DNA from: Rhyacophila brunnea | Lineage: Eukaryota > Arthropoda > Insecta > Trichoptera > Rhyacophilidae | Length of the DNA: 64,000 nt | Direction: 5' to 3' | NCBI GenBank assembly: GCA_022495005.1 | Contig: JAGYXB010001354.1 | Location: 62,001 to 126,000 of the forward strand | In this document: positions 1-10,850 of the stretch, in pieces | Layout: each line of letters starts with the position of its first letter | Numbering within the stretch: the first letter of the stretch is position 1 | Program-made: the position numbers and the translations under genes | The notes under the pieces: generated by a model | Seen by the model: the letters and a program-made list of their open reading frames with translations, nothing else | The model's database searches: none | What the model was told of the DNA's origin: nothing

Positions 1-574
1 CCCTTGGTTTATCGTCCATACTTCCATATCTTAAAAAAAATAATGATTGATGAAAATATCAACACGAATAAAATCTTATTGTAGTGAAATGAAATTCGCG
101 CTATACGATGATAATTATGCCCGGGAACCACGAAAAAAGTTGCCAACATAAAATTTTTCTTTCCTTTCCAGCATTTTTAGTCATCTAATTTACAAAAATC
201 GCATTTGTTATGTACAAAAATTATACTTTAGATGTGTTTGTACATACCTACCTATTAAAATTGTATATCATCATTGTTTTTTCTGTGACAAATTTAAGAA
301 AAAGGCTTTGACTATTGTTTTTGAAGTTTGCCCTGCCTATCTTTTAGGACTTAGGTAATCCATCTTACGTTTCATAGTAATATTGTCTCTTGTAGACCCA
401 ATGACATGATTGTGTAGACCTATCAAAATAATAAAAAAAGCCTCGTCTTCATGTACGGAAGGATGAATTTTATTGTTCTTTCAGTGACAAAACATTGAGC
501 GGTACAGTTCGGTTATGAGGAATGCAGCGGAAAACACATTTTGAAAATACCCGATCTACTGGATTATTTGTTAG

Positions 575-600
575 GTTAACCTAACCAAACCTAACCTAAA
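575..600. repeat. AACCT-type pentamer tract
   Basis: Short imperfect run of CTAACC units, matching the insect telomeric motif TTAGG. A second tract lies at about 760-782, and others at 27530-27550, 48128-48147 and 63358-63387. All are interstitial microsatellites and most are embedded in repeats, so they do not indicate a chromosome end. Confidence 0.6.
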
Positions 601-602
601 AG

Positions 603-750
603 TGCGGCCACACCGGCAACAAGTCGCGCGACAACTCGTTAAATTTTACGATAATTATCATAATTGCTTAAGAAATTTCACGATAATTACCATGCTTATC
701 GTAAAATTTAACGAGTTGTCGCGCGACTTGTTTTCGGTGTGGACCCGGCA
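603..750. repeat. Foldback MITE with ~55-bp inverted termini
   Basis: The two ends are near-perfect inverted copies. The left end reads TGCGGCCACACCG and the right end is its imperfect complement, followed by a shared block containing AAGTCGCGCGACAACTCG. Only a short AT-rich centre separates the arms. No coding capacity. AACCT repeats lie on both sides. The target duplication is unclear, so the superfamily is not assigned. Confidence 0.7.
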
Positions 751-1104
751 TAACATAACACAACACAACCTAACCTAACCTAAGTAACACTAAGTTAGTG
801 AAATCATATAATATGTGAAAGTATACATGAACCATCATATCTTGACTATTAAGCAATTATTAAGCATTAAGTAAGCAAGACAAACGGCTGTTTCTCGTAG
901 ACGTTGTGCAATGTCCGTTACCTCAGAATGTATCAATAAACACAATCTGTCGTATCTGTGTTCGCACCAACTCGGGTTGAGAGACCCATACGGACTCTAT
1001 AGTGGAGGTCGGGGACGTACCTAGATTCATACCTGAAAGTACGGGAGAGTGTATAGTTCCACAGATCACCGTTATGACGTCCGTTGGTAAGGCAATAACT
1101 ATAT

Positions 1105-1370
1105 AACGAATGGCCCCCACAAGGTCATGGCATGACGGGTCTACCAGTGAAGTGAGATAAACACACACTACAAATTTACTCTAATACCAAAAAAAGTCAC
1201 TTAAAAAATATTTAAATTTTTGCCATCAGCTCGATAATTCAAATGGATTTATTTAGAAATACACGTAATACCCTTAAGTTTAGGTACCTGGTGGAACCCT
1301 GATGTTCCACGGAATACCATTTAGGTACACTTCTGTAGAACATCACACTACCCTTAACTTATTGTGTAAA
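1105..1370 (-). repeat. Diverged fragment of the CATGGCC element family
   Basis: ATGGCCCCCACAAGG near 1110 is followed by a block (GTGAGATAAACACACAC, then AAAGTCAC) shared with the reverse-oriented copy at 2662-3875. The later part (CACGGAATACC, TGTAGAACATCA) recurs at about 13080-13160 and 42236-42320. The right terminus is not found, so this is a partial or larger derivative. Confidence 0.45.
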
Positions 1371-1391
1371 TATCGCGGCCATGTAGGTATG

Positions 1392-1600
1392 TTGCGCTCG
1401 AAATGAAATATTTTACGAATCGAAGCGCTCGATAATTTTACGAAAATATTAACATAGTTATCTAATAGTACGTGTATTTTATAATAATAACTGTGTTAAA
1501 TTTTTTATTATATGATATATCTAGCTCAGTCTGTCAAATTAACATGTCCACAATACGGAACGATAATTTTGGGGAACGCTCCGGTTCATTTCGAGCCATG
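1392..1600. mobile_element. MITE of the GCGCTCGAAAT family
   Basis: Begins GCGCTCGAAATG and ends CATTTCGAGCCATG, with internal ACGAATCGAAGCGCTCG. It matches the better-defined copy at 12793-13014 in both termini and in the interior. No convincing target duplication is visible here, so the edges are approximate. Confidence 0.6.
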
Positions 1601-3039
1601 ATTTATTCCTATTGTCATTGTCATAAGGCCTAAAAGGGCCATGTCATTGTCGTAAAGAAAAAAATCAAGTCAACTTGAAACAATAATTTTATCTTATCAT
1701 GATATATATATGACGTGTATTAAAATAATATTAGGTATTATCTTCGTTGTTTGATAAGCATTTTTATGTTTACTCTCTTCCTCTTACCGGTTGGTAAGTA
1801 TCTATAACGTGTTGCATGATTGTGTAACAGCGGCCAAGGGTGGAGGTAAGCTGTGGGTAGGCAGATTGAGCATCGCTTGGTGGCGGCAGTTATTCGAAGG
1901 GTGGCAAATCGAGGAGAATCATTCAGTATATAATATAACAGAAATAGCTACCTAAAATTTATAAATAACGAAAATATCTTTCCATTAAAAAAATCAGCTC
2001 ACAGGCTGGAAACAAAATATGTTAATTGACATAAATAAGAGGATTGTATTTTTTGTCGGATTCGCGACATCTAGTTTACTTCCGTTGCCCTTTGACGTCA
2101 TCGCTGACAAGAAATGACAATAATGTGCAGATTTGCAAATAATTACAGTGTGACTTATCAACCAGTGCGCACGGAAGTTGCGTTGGCCGTCAAAACTAAA
2201 GATGCACCTCCATCTTACAGATCGTCCCACCTACCGCTCCTGGTCCACGATGTTAGTCTGTATCGAAGCATCACATCGTCATTATATCGATTATCGATGT
2301 AATAATGCCTAAAACTTTGCGATCTCATGCTAAAAATATCATTACAAATGTTGCCAAGTTTTGTGAAGAAGTAAAACGACACGGACGCCCTTAATTCATC
2401 AAGATATTATGTAAGAAGCCACTGTCAGTGGCGCACCCAGGGGGGGGGCCAGGGGACCTTGCCCCCTCCAAAATATGAAAATCATCAGAATGATTTTACA
2501 CATTGAAAGCGAAAGCCAATAAACTATACCTTGGACTTAGACAAACAACACGGCAAAAAATGATTTGTAATTCTCCAGCACCCTTTTTAGTAAAATTTCT
2601 TAGATTTTAATTTCTAACACAAAATTCTCGGTGTCCACCCGAATTCCGGAGTGGTATAGGTCATGGCTGGGGAGGGTTGACAGGGCTCTAGCCTGGATCC
2701 CGGGCTGTGGGGGGGCCGGCGTGTCGGGTTGGCCAGATAAGTGAGATAAACACACATCATAAATTAGCTTTAATAGTAAAAAAAAAGTCGCCTGCGGTGC
2801 TATTATACTTCATGACTATGAACATTTTAAATTATATAATTGTCCAATATATTTTCTGATTATTATGTGTCGATACTCGACCGCTCCATTATTAAAGTAG
2901 ATGTATTGAAAATCGCCAATAATTCACTGTATAAGTACCCTCAATTTGAACTAAAACACAATTTGAAAAACGTTAATGTAGTATTTTACACTGCCTTTAA
3001 TCTAAGCGGTGGATAGGGGGCCCGTCAAATACCCTAGCC

Positions 3040-3836
3040 CAGTGGTCGGCAAACTCATTAGTCAATAGAGCCAAATATCAACAGTCCAACGATTGAGATT
3101 TCTTTTGAGAGCCAAATTTCTTAAACTTAAATTATAAAAGTACGTAGGTAGTAAGTAGGTACACTGCTAATTTACTTAATAAACTTTGGTTAAAGTTTTA
3201 AGTCCTAATTAAATTATAAGTAGGTACACTGAATAAAACTGAATATAATACTTATTTATTAATAAAAAATAAATTGTAAGTCAGGTATTCATAAAATTGA
3301 ATCATGACAATGATGACTGACAAACTCAATGTGAATAATGGCCTTGCATCTCCTTGTAAAGTTTGGGTAAGTCAGGTTCGTATGTTGTTGATTTAATTTT
3401 AAGCACGATTCCAGGATCTCATCAATAAATCGATTTCTCAATTTACTCTTGATTTCCTCTCTTGGAAAACTTTTTACTAACCACAAAACTTGCAATATTA
3501 ACATTGTTAAAAGATTTTATTCAGTACCTAATCAAATACAGAACATTATTTTTCTTGACTCTTCTCCTCAGCTGCTTTCTTCCTTGCATCATCGACAGAA
3601 TATTTAGCGCAAAATTACGAGTTTTTAGTTGTAGTATCTCTCTAAATTTGAATGCGCCAATTTTTCCCCGACACATAAATACAGGTACATAAGTCTCGAT
3701 ATATTCAACATTACTTTTACGGTTATCCTCTTCCATTTTCTTTGCTTCTTCTTTGTAGCCAAGTCAAATATGGCAGAGATCATCTGTGGCAGAGCCGCAC
3801 TCAAGGGCCCAAAGAGCCGCAGTTTGCCGACCACTG
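3040..3836. mobile_element. hAT element, 16-bp perfect TIRs
   Basis: Termini CAGTGGTCGGCAAACT and its exact complement, with a perfect 8-bp duplication CCCTAGCC at 3032-3039 and 3837-3844. This is a textbook hAT insertion, placed inside the CATGGCC element. The interior holds a degraded transposase C-terminus on the minus strand (3289-3504). Confidence 0.92.
3289..3504 (-). pseudogene. hAT transposase C-terminal remnant
   Basis: The minus-strand frame contains LESCLKLN followed by a PNFT-like segment and ends in SHHCHD. This resembles the extreme C-terminus of hAT (GTF2IRD2/SCAND3/ZBED-type) transposases after the dimerisation region. It is about 70 codons, with no catalytic domain left. Its position inside the TIR-bounded 3040-3836 element supports the call; family placement is by recognition only. 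Confidence 0.5.
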
Positions 3837-4135
3837 CCCTAGCCTGAGGGCCCGTTTCAGGATGTGGGGGCCATGGTGTAGGTACACCGAGTGCAATAGA
3901 CAAAAGACCGATAAACGAGATATTAGGCTGTGTTGTATTGAGTAGGTTTTGTATAATTTAAATGCAATAATACCTTTTTTGTCCATTTTCAATTAATATG
4001 TTGGAACAAACCAAAAATCTGCGATAAACATTCGGCGAAAAGAACGACTACAACGAAACTACTACGACTACCCGTGTAAATCAAAAGGACATTTTTTTCG
4101 GTGAAATTCGGCATAAATATTGTAGCTCTCTAGAC

Positions 4136-4824
4136 CAGTCTTCCCCAAACTTTCGACATCTGCGTACCCCTTCTATAATTTTCGTAACACTGAGTACTCC
4201 TCATCAAAGAAAAATGCATATAAGTACTTCAATAACAATCAAAATATATTTATATACGTATTCCTTTTGTAGTACATAAACAAAATAATAATAAACGAAA
4301 AATAAAATTCATTCATAATAAAATATAAATAAAAGTTATAATTATAAAAAATAACACTCATTATAAACCATGAGAAGGATGAAATTATTTATGTTGAAAC
4401 GACAGATCATCATAATTTGGTTCCCTGGTTATTAATTTTATTCAGAGATGCGGTTCCACACCCAAAAGACTGTTCCTTTTTTTGACTCAATGTCTACAAA
4501 TGCTGAAAAATCAACTTCACATAGATATGAAGTTGGAAAAGGCAAGATGTATTTCAGGAATTTCTCTGTTAAAACTGGATACACATGTTGCACTTGCAAC
4601 CTAAATGATGTTTAAGTACACTCCTTATATTTATTTTGCAAGAATCCGTCTGAAGCTAATAATTCCAACAATTGCTCTTCTTCCGCATGCGATTAACCTT
4701 CTAGCATGGATGTTGCATTAATGCTTGTTGCACCAGGCGTAGCCATAACCCGGTGCAGCGCGTACCGCCACCAAACTCTTCCCGTACCCCAGGGGGTACG
4801 CGTACCACACTTTGGGAAACACTG
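4136..4824. mobile_element. hAT element with CAGT-TTCCC termini
   Basis: Starts CAGTCTTCCCCAAACTTT and ends AAAC-ACTG in the complementary sense (CACTTTGGGAAACACTG). The exact duplication CTCTAGAC lies at 4128-4135 and 4825-4832. It sits inside the outer element 2426-5120. The minus strand between about 4445 and 4640 carries a broken transposase fragment. Confidence 0.88.
4445..4640 (-). pseudogene. hAT transposase fragment (TSYLCEVDFS motif)
   Basis: Reverse translation gives TSYLCEVDFSAFVDIESKK and then loses frame. The (S/T)YLCE-FS signature belongs to the conserved hAT C-terminal region (ZBED5/SCAND3-like transposases). The surrounding frame is broken. The closely related segment at about 14040-14160 in another element helps confirm the identity. 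Confidence 0.6.
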
Positions 4825-5526
4825 CTCTAGACCAAGCGGGTAGCACAGCCGATATTAGTTAAGTAATGTTTTAGCATACTAGGTACACATGTCCAGCATG
4901 GTCGCTGTTCACTTCCAATCAGCCAGTCGCTGATGACACGCTCAACGGTTACTGCCACTATGCCTCCAATTTAATAAAAACTAGAAGAAACTGTACAAAT
5001 ATATCGCGGTGTATTGTGAAAATATGTAAAAATATTTATATGAAGAAGAAAAAGAGCCTATGGGACTAATTTACATTCTCCTCCCCCCCCCCCCAATAAT
5101 AAATTCTGGGTGCGCCACTGGCCACTGTATTACCAACGTCAAAGAAATCTCCACATTTTTTTCTGTTTTAGTGGTATATTATATTAGTAATAGTCCATAC
5201 AACCTTAGACTATATATACATGCTCGCAGGTTATCTACACTTAGCTATGCAACAAACTAATATTTGGCGGCGACACCATAGTAAACATCTCACACATCTG
5301 TAAACCTTTTATCTTACTCTAGCGCGTGTCGCAGAGATTATAAATAGTGCACATTAAACTTCGTCAATCACACTTATTTGTTTTTATTGAACCAATAATT
5401 AATTGCAGATCAGTGACGTCCCTAGACAAAATGCCGCCCCTAGGCAGCGCCAGAATGTCGCTTCATTTTTTATCATGCTTTCATAACTATAATATCTAAG
5501 AAATGTGTTGTATTGATACACTAGGT

Positions 5527-5906
5527 CATGGCCCCTACATCCTGAACCTGGCCCCCATGTTAGGATCTTTGGCGGGTCCCCCTACCTATCTATAAGAAAA
5601 GCGCTTTCCAAATGGTGTAGGTACGCGGTAAAATTAATGTGTATAATATATAGTGTTTTTTGTTGTATATTTTAAAAGGAGTTGTCGAGTGTCGATACAC
5701 GATAAAAAAAAATATTGTACAACCATATAATTTCAATTAATAACATTATTGAGGGACATTTGCGCCATAGGAGACTTTTTTACTTTTAAAGCAAATTTGT
5801 GTTGTGTGTTTATCCCACTTATCTGGTCGACTGGCCTCGCCGGGCCCCTCCAGAGGCGGGGCACCTAAGCTAGAGCCCTGTCAGCCCCACCCTTGTGGGG
5901 GCCATG
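5527..5906 (+). mobile_element. CATGGCC-family element
   Basis: Starts CATGGCCCCTACATCC and ends TTGTGGGGGCCATG. The flanks are CACTAGGT (5519-5526) and CACAAGGT (5907-5914), 7 of 8 identical. Interior motifs (GATCTTTGGCG, GTGTGTTTATC, CTAGAGCCCTGTCAG) are shared with 8295-8712. No coding region; a short frame inside (from 5804) is an artefact of the element. Confidence 0.82.
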
Positions 5907-6029
5907 CACAAGGTACTAACAAAATATGTACCACTAAAACATACACAATTAAATTTATAAATATTTTTAGCCCAAATGTGGATTTTTTTTTGATGTTGGT
6001 AGGTAATACAGTGGCTTCTTATATATTCA

Positions 6030-6725
6030 ATTTTAATTTATTTTACATATTGTGGACATTACAAATTATAAGTTTAAGACGTTCACAACATGACATTTAG
6101 AAACAAATAAATATTATTAAAAAAGTATTATGTAATATTGTAATTATGCAATATTAAGTTATTCTATAGTATAAATGTGTAAATACAAAAAATATGAAGT
6201 ATATAGGTACAAGGAAGTACACCGGATGAGTTAAAGCAGACCCTATTTTAAGAATTTATAAAATAACGTCCACCTATACTCATTCTCACGTAGATGGAAT
6301 ATATCAACATCCGAAGCAATTTGGTTGAACAGAGTTATTGCTCTACCAATTGGCATCACCAATGGCAGGTTAGTTCTACTCCTCGGGAGAACAAACAACT
6401 GATGCTCCCGATTTCTAAGATAGTTATCAGGGACACACAAGTCAATATTACCAAGAATGGCAGAGTTCTCACTCACACCACGTATTAGTCGAAAAAAATA
6501 CGTGGCCAAATATTGATATCTTCTAGCACTTAAACTACAGTATGTTAGCATACCTAAGAGAAAGTCAGTTGGATAAAGCCACGGATAGTATCCATATAAC
6601 CTCAAATAAAGGAGTCTCAAAAATTTCTTTTGAACTCGCTCCACCATAAGGTCATATTTCAACTGATGCGGGGCCCAAACAATCGACCCACTCTCAAGCC
6701 GGATATCGCGAGCCCGGCAAAAAAT
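6030..6725 (-). mobile_element. 5'-truncated Jockey-like LINE
   Basis: A minus-strand frame of 139 codons (6662-6243) encodes the end of a non-LTR reverse transcriptase, with YLRLYGYYPWLYPT and FLLGMLTYCSL motifs, followed by a 3' tail containing GTTGTGAACGTC and TGTCCACAATATG. The same tail recurs at 42870-43345, 46155-46250, 49190-49735 and 23415-25939, showing a multi-copy family. Only the C-terminal part of ORF2 is left, the usual result of truncated reverse transcription. Confidence 0.8.
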
Positions 6726-7154
6726 ACAGTCCTGTTAAGCCTTTTATGTTAATTAATACATTTTGTTTCCAACCAATGCGCCAGTTTTTTTAATAGAAAG
6801 ATAGGTTTAGGTAGCTTTTTCTATATTATGTACAAAATGATTCTCCTCGATTTGCCGCCCCCAAGTGACTATAACGCATCGGAGCACAGCTCTTGTTCGT
6901 GAAAGCCTCGAGATAATCGTCCGTCTCGTGAAAAAATGAAACATTGCATTACGATTCGTGAATTATACATACTCCTTTATTTTAACTACTTTTATATTTA
7001 TATATTTAATTTATACGAAACGTCTTCTCGGAAGCGTATCATTAAAAAATAATGTTTATGGCGTGACGTAAACCCCCAATTCTTTTGACCTGCGGCGCGT
7101 GACAATATTATGCCCTAATCTAGCATTTCACAATACGTATTTTATCCCACTGAC

Positions 7155-7785
7155 CAATGACATTAATATGGACGAATCATCTAGAAAATAAAATGACACT
7201 CACTTTGTGTCGGATCTGCCGGATGGCGAAATTCATATTTTAATATCGGTATCCTACGCTCAAATGAATATTCTGCTTGCAAGCGGTCTGGCGACACCGC
7301 TGGGTCTGCCCATACAAAATTTCTGACTGTCAGGTTTCGACTCCACCGTTATTATTATGTTACAAAATGCCAATGTGCCTATTTAAAAATTGTAAAAAAA
7401 ATCTACTAAGCACTCCAAGAAAGATGGGATATCACTTTTCATGTGTTAGTATTATTTATTATTTATAAAATGCCATTTTAATGAATGCAATTGAATGACA
7501 GAAACCATTGGACAGTCGCTTGTGATGCGCTGCCTCACTTGCGTCTAATCTCCGAGAAGTCGTAAGTAACCGATAATCTGTTTCTAACGCAATGAGTCAT
7601 GACACTAATACGCCATTACAATAAAGGTTATATTACTATAAATTCTCAAAGCTTGTATCGCATAATGGAAACGGATACGTCATATGGTCACGTGACATCT
7701 ACCTATACATCTGTGAATGACTTTCATGCACAATTTCTCGTGCGCGCCGGGTATGAAGTGAGTTGTCCATTTAATATTGTCATTG
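7155..7785. mobile_element. CAATGACA-family hAT-like element, copy 1
   Basis: Ends CAATGACATTAATATGGAC and, in complement, CAATGACAATATTAAATGG. A perfect 8-bp duplication CCACTGAC lies at 7147-7154 and 7786-7793. Nearly all of it (631 bp) aligns with the 650-bp copy at 20909-21558, differing by scattered substitutions and small indels. Non-coding, so presumably moved by a relative. Confidence 0.9.
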
Positions 7786-8129
7786 CCACTGACCATCAGA
7801 TGCTGATCTTGGCAGGTACCTACCTACCTACCTATATAACACAAAACATCGAATTTTTATAATATAAATAATATATAAAATTATTACATAAATAAGATAA
7901 TACCTATTTTTAAAAAAAATCCAGCGCTCCGGTTCGTAAAATTGTCCATTTGAGTTGTTAGTTTTTAAAATCCAAATGAACCCTGCCTAGGCCAAAGTGT
8001 AATAATAGAGGTAGATCTGACAAAAATTGTGTACACTTTGTCAATCATATTTATTTATTTTCATTAAATGGTTTCTAAAATTCGATTAAACCAAACTGTA
8101 ATAGTTATTTGTTTTAGGCAAGGCTTAAT

Positions 8130-8886
8130 CAATAACATTAATATGGACAAAGCTTCTGGAAAAAAATGACACTCACTTTTTTGTCGAGTCTGCCGAATGG
8201 CATAATCTGTTCTAACGCCGTTACAATAAAGGTGATATTGCTATAAATTTCCGATGCTTTTTGTCGATCTGCCGAATGGTTCGGTTCCAACGGGCATGGC
8301 CCCCACATCCTAAAACAGGCCCCCCGGCCAGGATCTTTGGCGCCCCCCCTACCTATCACTAAATTTAATGGCATGTGTGACGCACAAGAGAAGCGTTTTC
8401 AAAATTGTGTTAAAGGTAAAAGTAACCGCCTTCGGTTTATTTTTAGGGATTTTTGTAGTTTTAATACATTTACTTGAATTATGTAGTTGTCAAGAATTAA
8501 CACAAAATAATCAAAATGCATCTAACAACCTCTTTTTTTTATGTAAAATTCTTTCTTGTGAAATAGCGCCGCAGGCGACTTTTTTACTTACTATTAGAGC
8601 AAATTTGTGATGTGTGTTTATCTTAAATATCTGATTGACCCGCCACGCCGGGCCCCCTTGAGCCTGGGCCCCTAGGCTAGAGCCCTATCAGCCTCCCCTT
8701 GTGGGGGCCATGCGAACGGGTTCGCTCAAATGAACATTGACACTAGAAACACTATTCTAACGCCATTGCAATAAACGTCATATTGCTATAAATTCCCGAT
8801 GCGTGATATCGCATAATGGAAATTGCGTGAATTTACTTGCTAGCTACTAACTGTATTGAGTGAATTATCCATTAATAATGTCATTG
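8130..8886. mobile_element. CAATGACA-family element, copy 3, interrupted
   Basis: Starts CAATAACATTAATATGGAC and ends TTAATAATGTCATTG. Flanks GGCTTAAT and TGTTTAAT agree at 6 of 8 positions. It is more diverged than copies 1 and 2 and is split by a CATGGCC-family element at 8295-8712. It appears to lie in an older copy of another repeat whose pieces are visible at 7980-8125. Confidence 0.7.
8295..8712 (+). mobile_element. CATGGCC-family element nested in a CAATGACA element
   Basis: Begins CATGGCCCCCACATCC and ends TGTGGGGGCCATG, a 13-bp perfect inverted repeat. Flanks CCAACGGG (8287-8294) and CGAACGGG (8713-8720) match at 7 of 8. It contains the family motif GCGCCGCAGGCGAC. This copy gives the clearest terminus definition for the family. 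The short frame starting at 8368 lies inside it and is not a gene. Confidence 0.85.
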
Positions 8887-9781
8887 TGTTTAATAGAATT
8901 TTAATTACTAACCAATATTTCCGTGATTATAAATGGTAGTATTTCTCACTGGGATTTCATGAGACTGTATATTATTTAAATTGTTAAAGTAATATAATAA
9001 TGTATGATGCTCTTTCGGCTTTCCCAGTGTTTATTGATGAGTGAGCAATCGTTATACCTACATATTTAAGTACCTATCTAACTATGTACATATGAGGCGT
9101 CGTATTACAAAAAGCGACAAGTCCACAATTCAATATTTTCGGGAAACAACGTTTTTATGTTTCAAGCTTCAATTATTTGTTTTCACGTGAGATTATTTTT
9201 CCGTTGTATTCTATGTCGAAATTAGAACCAAATGCCAATTTGTTTCAGCCGATAAACTCTTAAATGTAATAAATATAGCCAAAATAAAATTGAACGTAGC
9301 GCTATTTGTAGCTCACTTTTTAATTTACTCCGCATAAGGCACATATTTCCGTGGCACTGTTATGAGTTTACCGGATGCTACAATATGGGAGACGCCATTT
9401 CCAACATTGAACGTTCTCTTATTGGCTGACTTAAACACGCGCAAAATCAACCAAGCTTTAAATAATATGAAACACGGACTTGGCGCTTTTTGTAATAAAT
9501 CGAGAGTTAAAATATTTTTTTTCGTAGGGTTATGTCGCGTTTTGGAATTAATAGATCAATACATATTGTGTAAAATTATACAAATACGTGCGTATTTTTT
9601 TTCTCGATTTTGACCAAATGTGGACTTATCGCTTTTTGGAATTAGACGCCTCATATACGTACGAATTCGACACTCATATTATCGTATTTTTGTATAATTT
9701 ATTTTTAAAAACTAACCGACCCCATCTGAAAATTGTAGGTCTTAATAGTTCAATGAAAACAAATAATAATTATTACCTATG

Positions 9782-10162
9782 CAGCGTATCGAAATAGAAG
9801 ATTTTACGAACCGGAGCGCTCAATAACTTTCTGAAAATCTTTACATATTTATGTAATAATTATTGTATGTAGGTATTTTTTTCCGACCATGTCCGATCCT
9901 AATAGGATCATAATATGGGCATCCACAGAGTAGAGGTTTGTATTTATATATTTGTATTACCTATATAAAAATATACCTGGGAAGTTTAGACAGTCAAACA
10001 GAGTAATTGTCTTTAAACTTGCGGCGCCAGATTAGGGTTATTTTAAATAAGTATTTATGAAGTAAATTAATTGTATTACGTTTTAATAATTCTCGAACCG
10101 GAGCAATGCTATGGGGATTCACGAACAGCAGCTGCGCTCCGGTGCGCCCATTTCGAGCGCTG
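9782..10162. mobile_element. GCGCTCGAAAT-family MITE with a SINE fragment inside
   Basis: Left part CAGCGTATCGAAAT then ACGAACCGGAGCGCTC; right part GCGCTCCGGTGCGCCC then TTTCGAGCGCTG. This is the layout of the 222-bp copy at 12793-13014, stretched by about 150 bp. The extra DNA includes a minus-strand SINE tail at about 9881-9955. Flanking duplication is weak, so the boundaries are approximate. Confidence 0.6.
9881..9955 (-). repeat. Truncated tRNA-derived SINE (family A) tail
   Basis: GACCATGTCCGATCCTAAT followed by AGAGGTTTGTATT is the reverse of the 3' part of the SINE copies at 27672-27909, 46893-47122 and 61172-61402. The tRNA-like head is missing. Confidence 0.65.
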
Positions 10163-10409
10163 AAGATATGTCTGACAATGTGCACTATTTATGTCGGATA
10201 CCCACAGCCTACCTCCACGCTAGGTACTAGGTATGGCCCCCACATCATCGCTGGTTGGGTAAACCAGCTAACTAAACTAATGTTCATAATAGGTAGGCTC
10301 AGTATAATTATTATGAAACTCTAAACCTGGACAGGAACGGGAGATAGGGCAAAGAAACACATTTAAAATTAATAATTACAAGATAAAAAGAACTTTTTAT
10401 ATACGTTTT

Positions 10410-10850
10410 TACATTCTGAACTTGACTTGACTAGCTTAAACGATCGAAAAAATTTGTACTTGACATGTCATATTGATTTCCATAGTAACGTACGTATATA
10501 TTAATAATTTAGTTGCTATATAGGACCCCAGATCCCTAGCAATCGATAATGGTGTCGAAATAACTTTTAACAGAAAACAGAATTAACTGAAAATGAATTT
10601 AATTCTACTTAAAGATGGCTAAAAGTATTTAAAAAAATGCATTGGTATCGTGTTCTGATATATTCTAAAAGTTTCAAATGTCTAGCTAGTCGGGAAGTTA
10701 GTTAAAAATCGATTGCAAGATTTGTACCGGACAAAGAACTACCGGACAAATAAGAATACGAGCTAAGAAAAACGTTGTAAAAATTGTTTTATAACCTACT
10801 GAAAGTATGTACAAAAGAAGAATGCAGAAGGTCGAATTATTTTATTTATT
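10410..10850 (-). repeat. Dispersed ~430-bp repeat, inverted partner at 50820-51215
   Basis: Motifs such as TTGTACCGGACAA, AGCTAGTCGGGAAGTTAG, AAAGATGGCTAAAAGTAT and TTGACTTGACTAGCTTAAAC all occur here and, in reverse complement and the right order, at 50820-51215. Divergence is moderate. No coding content and no clear termini. I do not recognise the family. Confidence 0.7.

Larger units (their letters stand above)
2662..3875 (-). mobile_element. CATGGCC-family element, split by a hAT insertion
   Basis: Left end CATGGCTGGGGAGGG, right end GATGTGGGGGCCATG. The flanking duplications are GTATAGGT (2654-2661) and GTGTAGGT (3876-3883), 7 of 8 bases alike. It is the reverse-oriented counterpart of the copies at 5527-5906 and 8295-8712 and shares their GTCGCCTGCGG motif. 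A 797-bp hAT element interrupts it at 3040; without it and one duplication the element is about 409 bp, like its relatives. Confidence 0.8.
2426..5120. mobile_element. Outer hAT-like element with three elements nested inside
   Basis: Begins CAGTGGCGCACCCAG and ends with the complementary CTGGGTGCGCCACTG. An exact 8-bp duplication, GCCACTGT, flanks it at 2418-2425 and 5121-5128. TIRs beginning CAGTG with 8-bp duplications indicate the hAT superfamily. The 2.7 kb length is inflated by elements at 2662-3875 (itself containing 3040-3836) and 4136-4824. Without these, roughly 0.8 kb of host element remains and no transposase is seen in it. A single diverged terminus of this family occurs near 40904. 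Confidence 0.85.

Noticed and set aside
923..1168. 81-codon minus-strand frame
   Set aside because: Overlaps a repeat fragment; the composition is not protein-like and no motif is recognisable.
2426..5120. CRISPR-like repeated spacing
   Set aside because: The repeats are dispersed TIRs with target duplications, not evenly spaced direct repeats with unique spacers.
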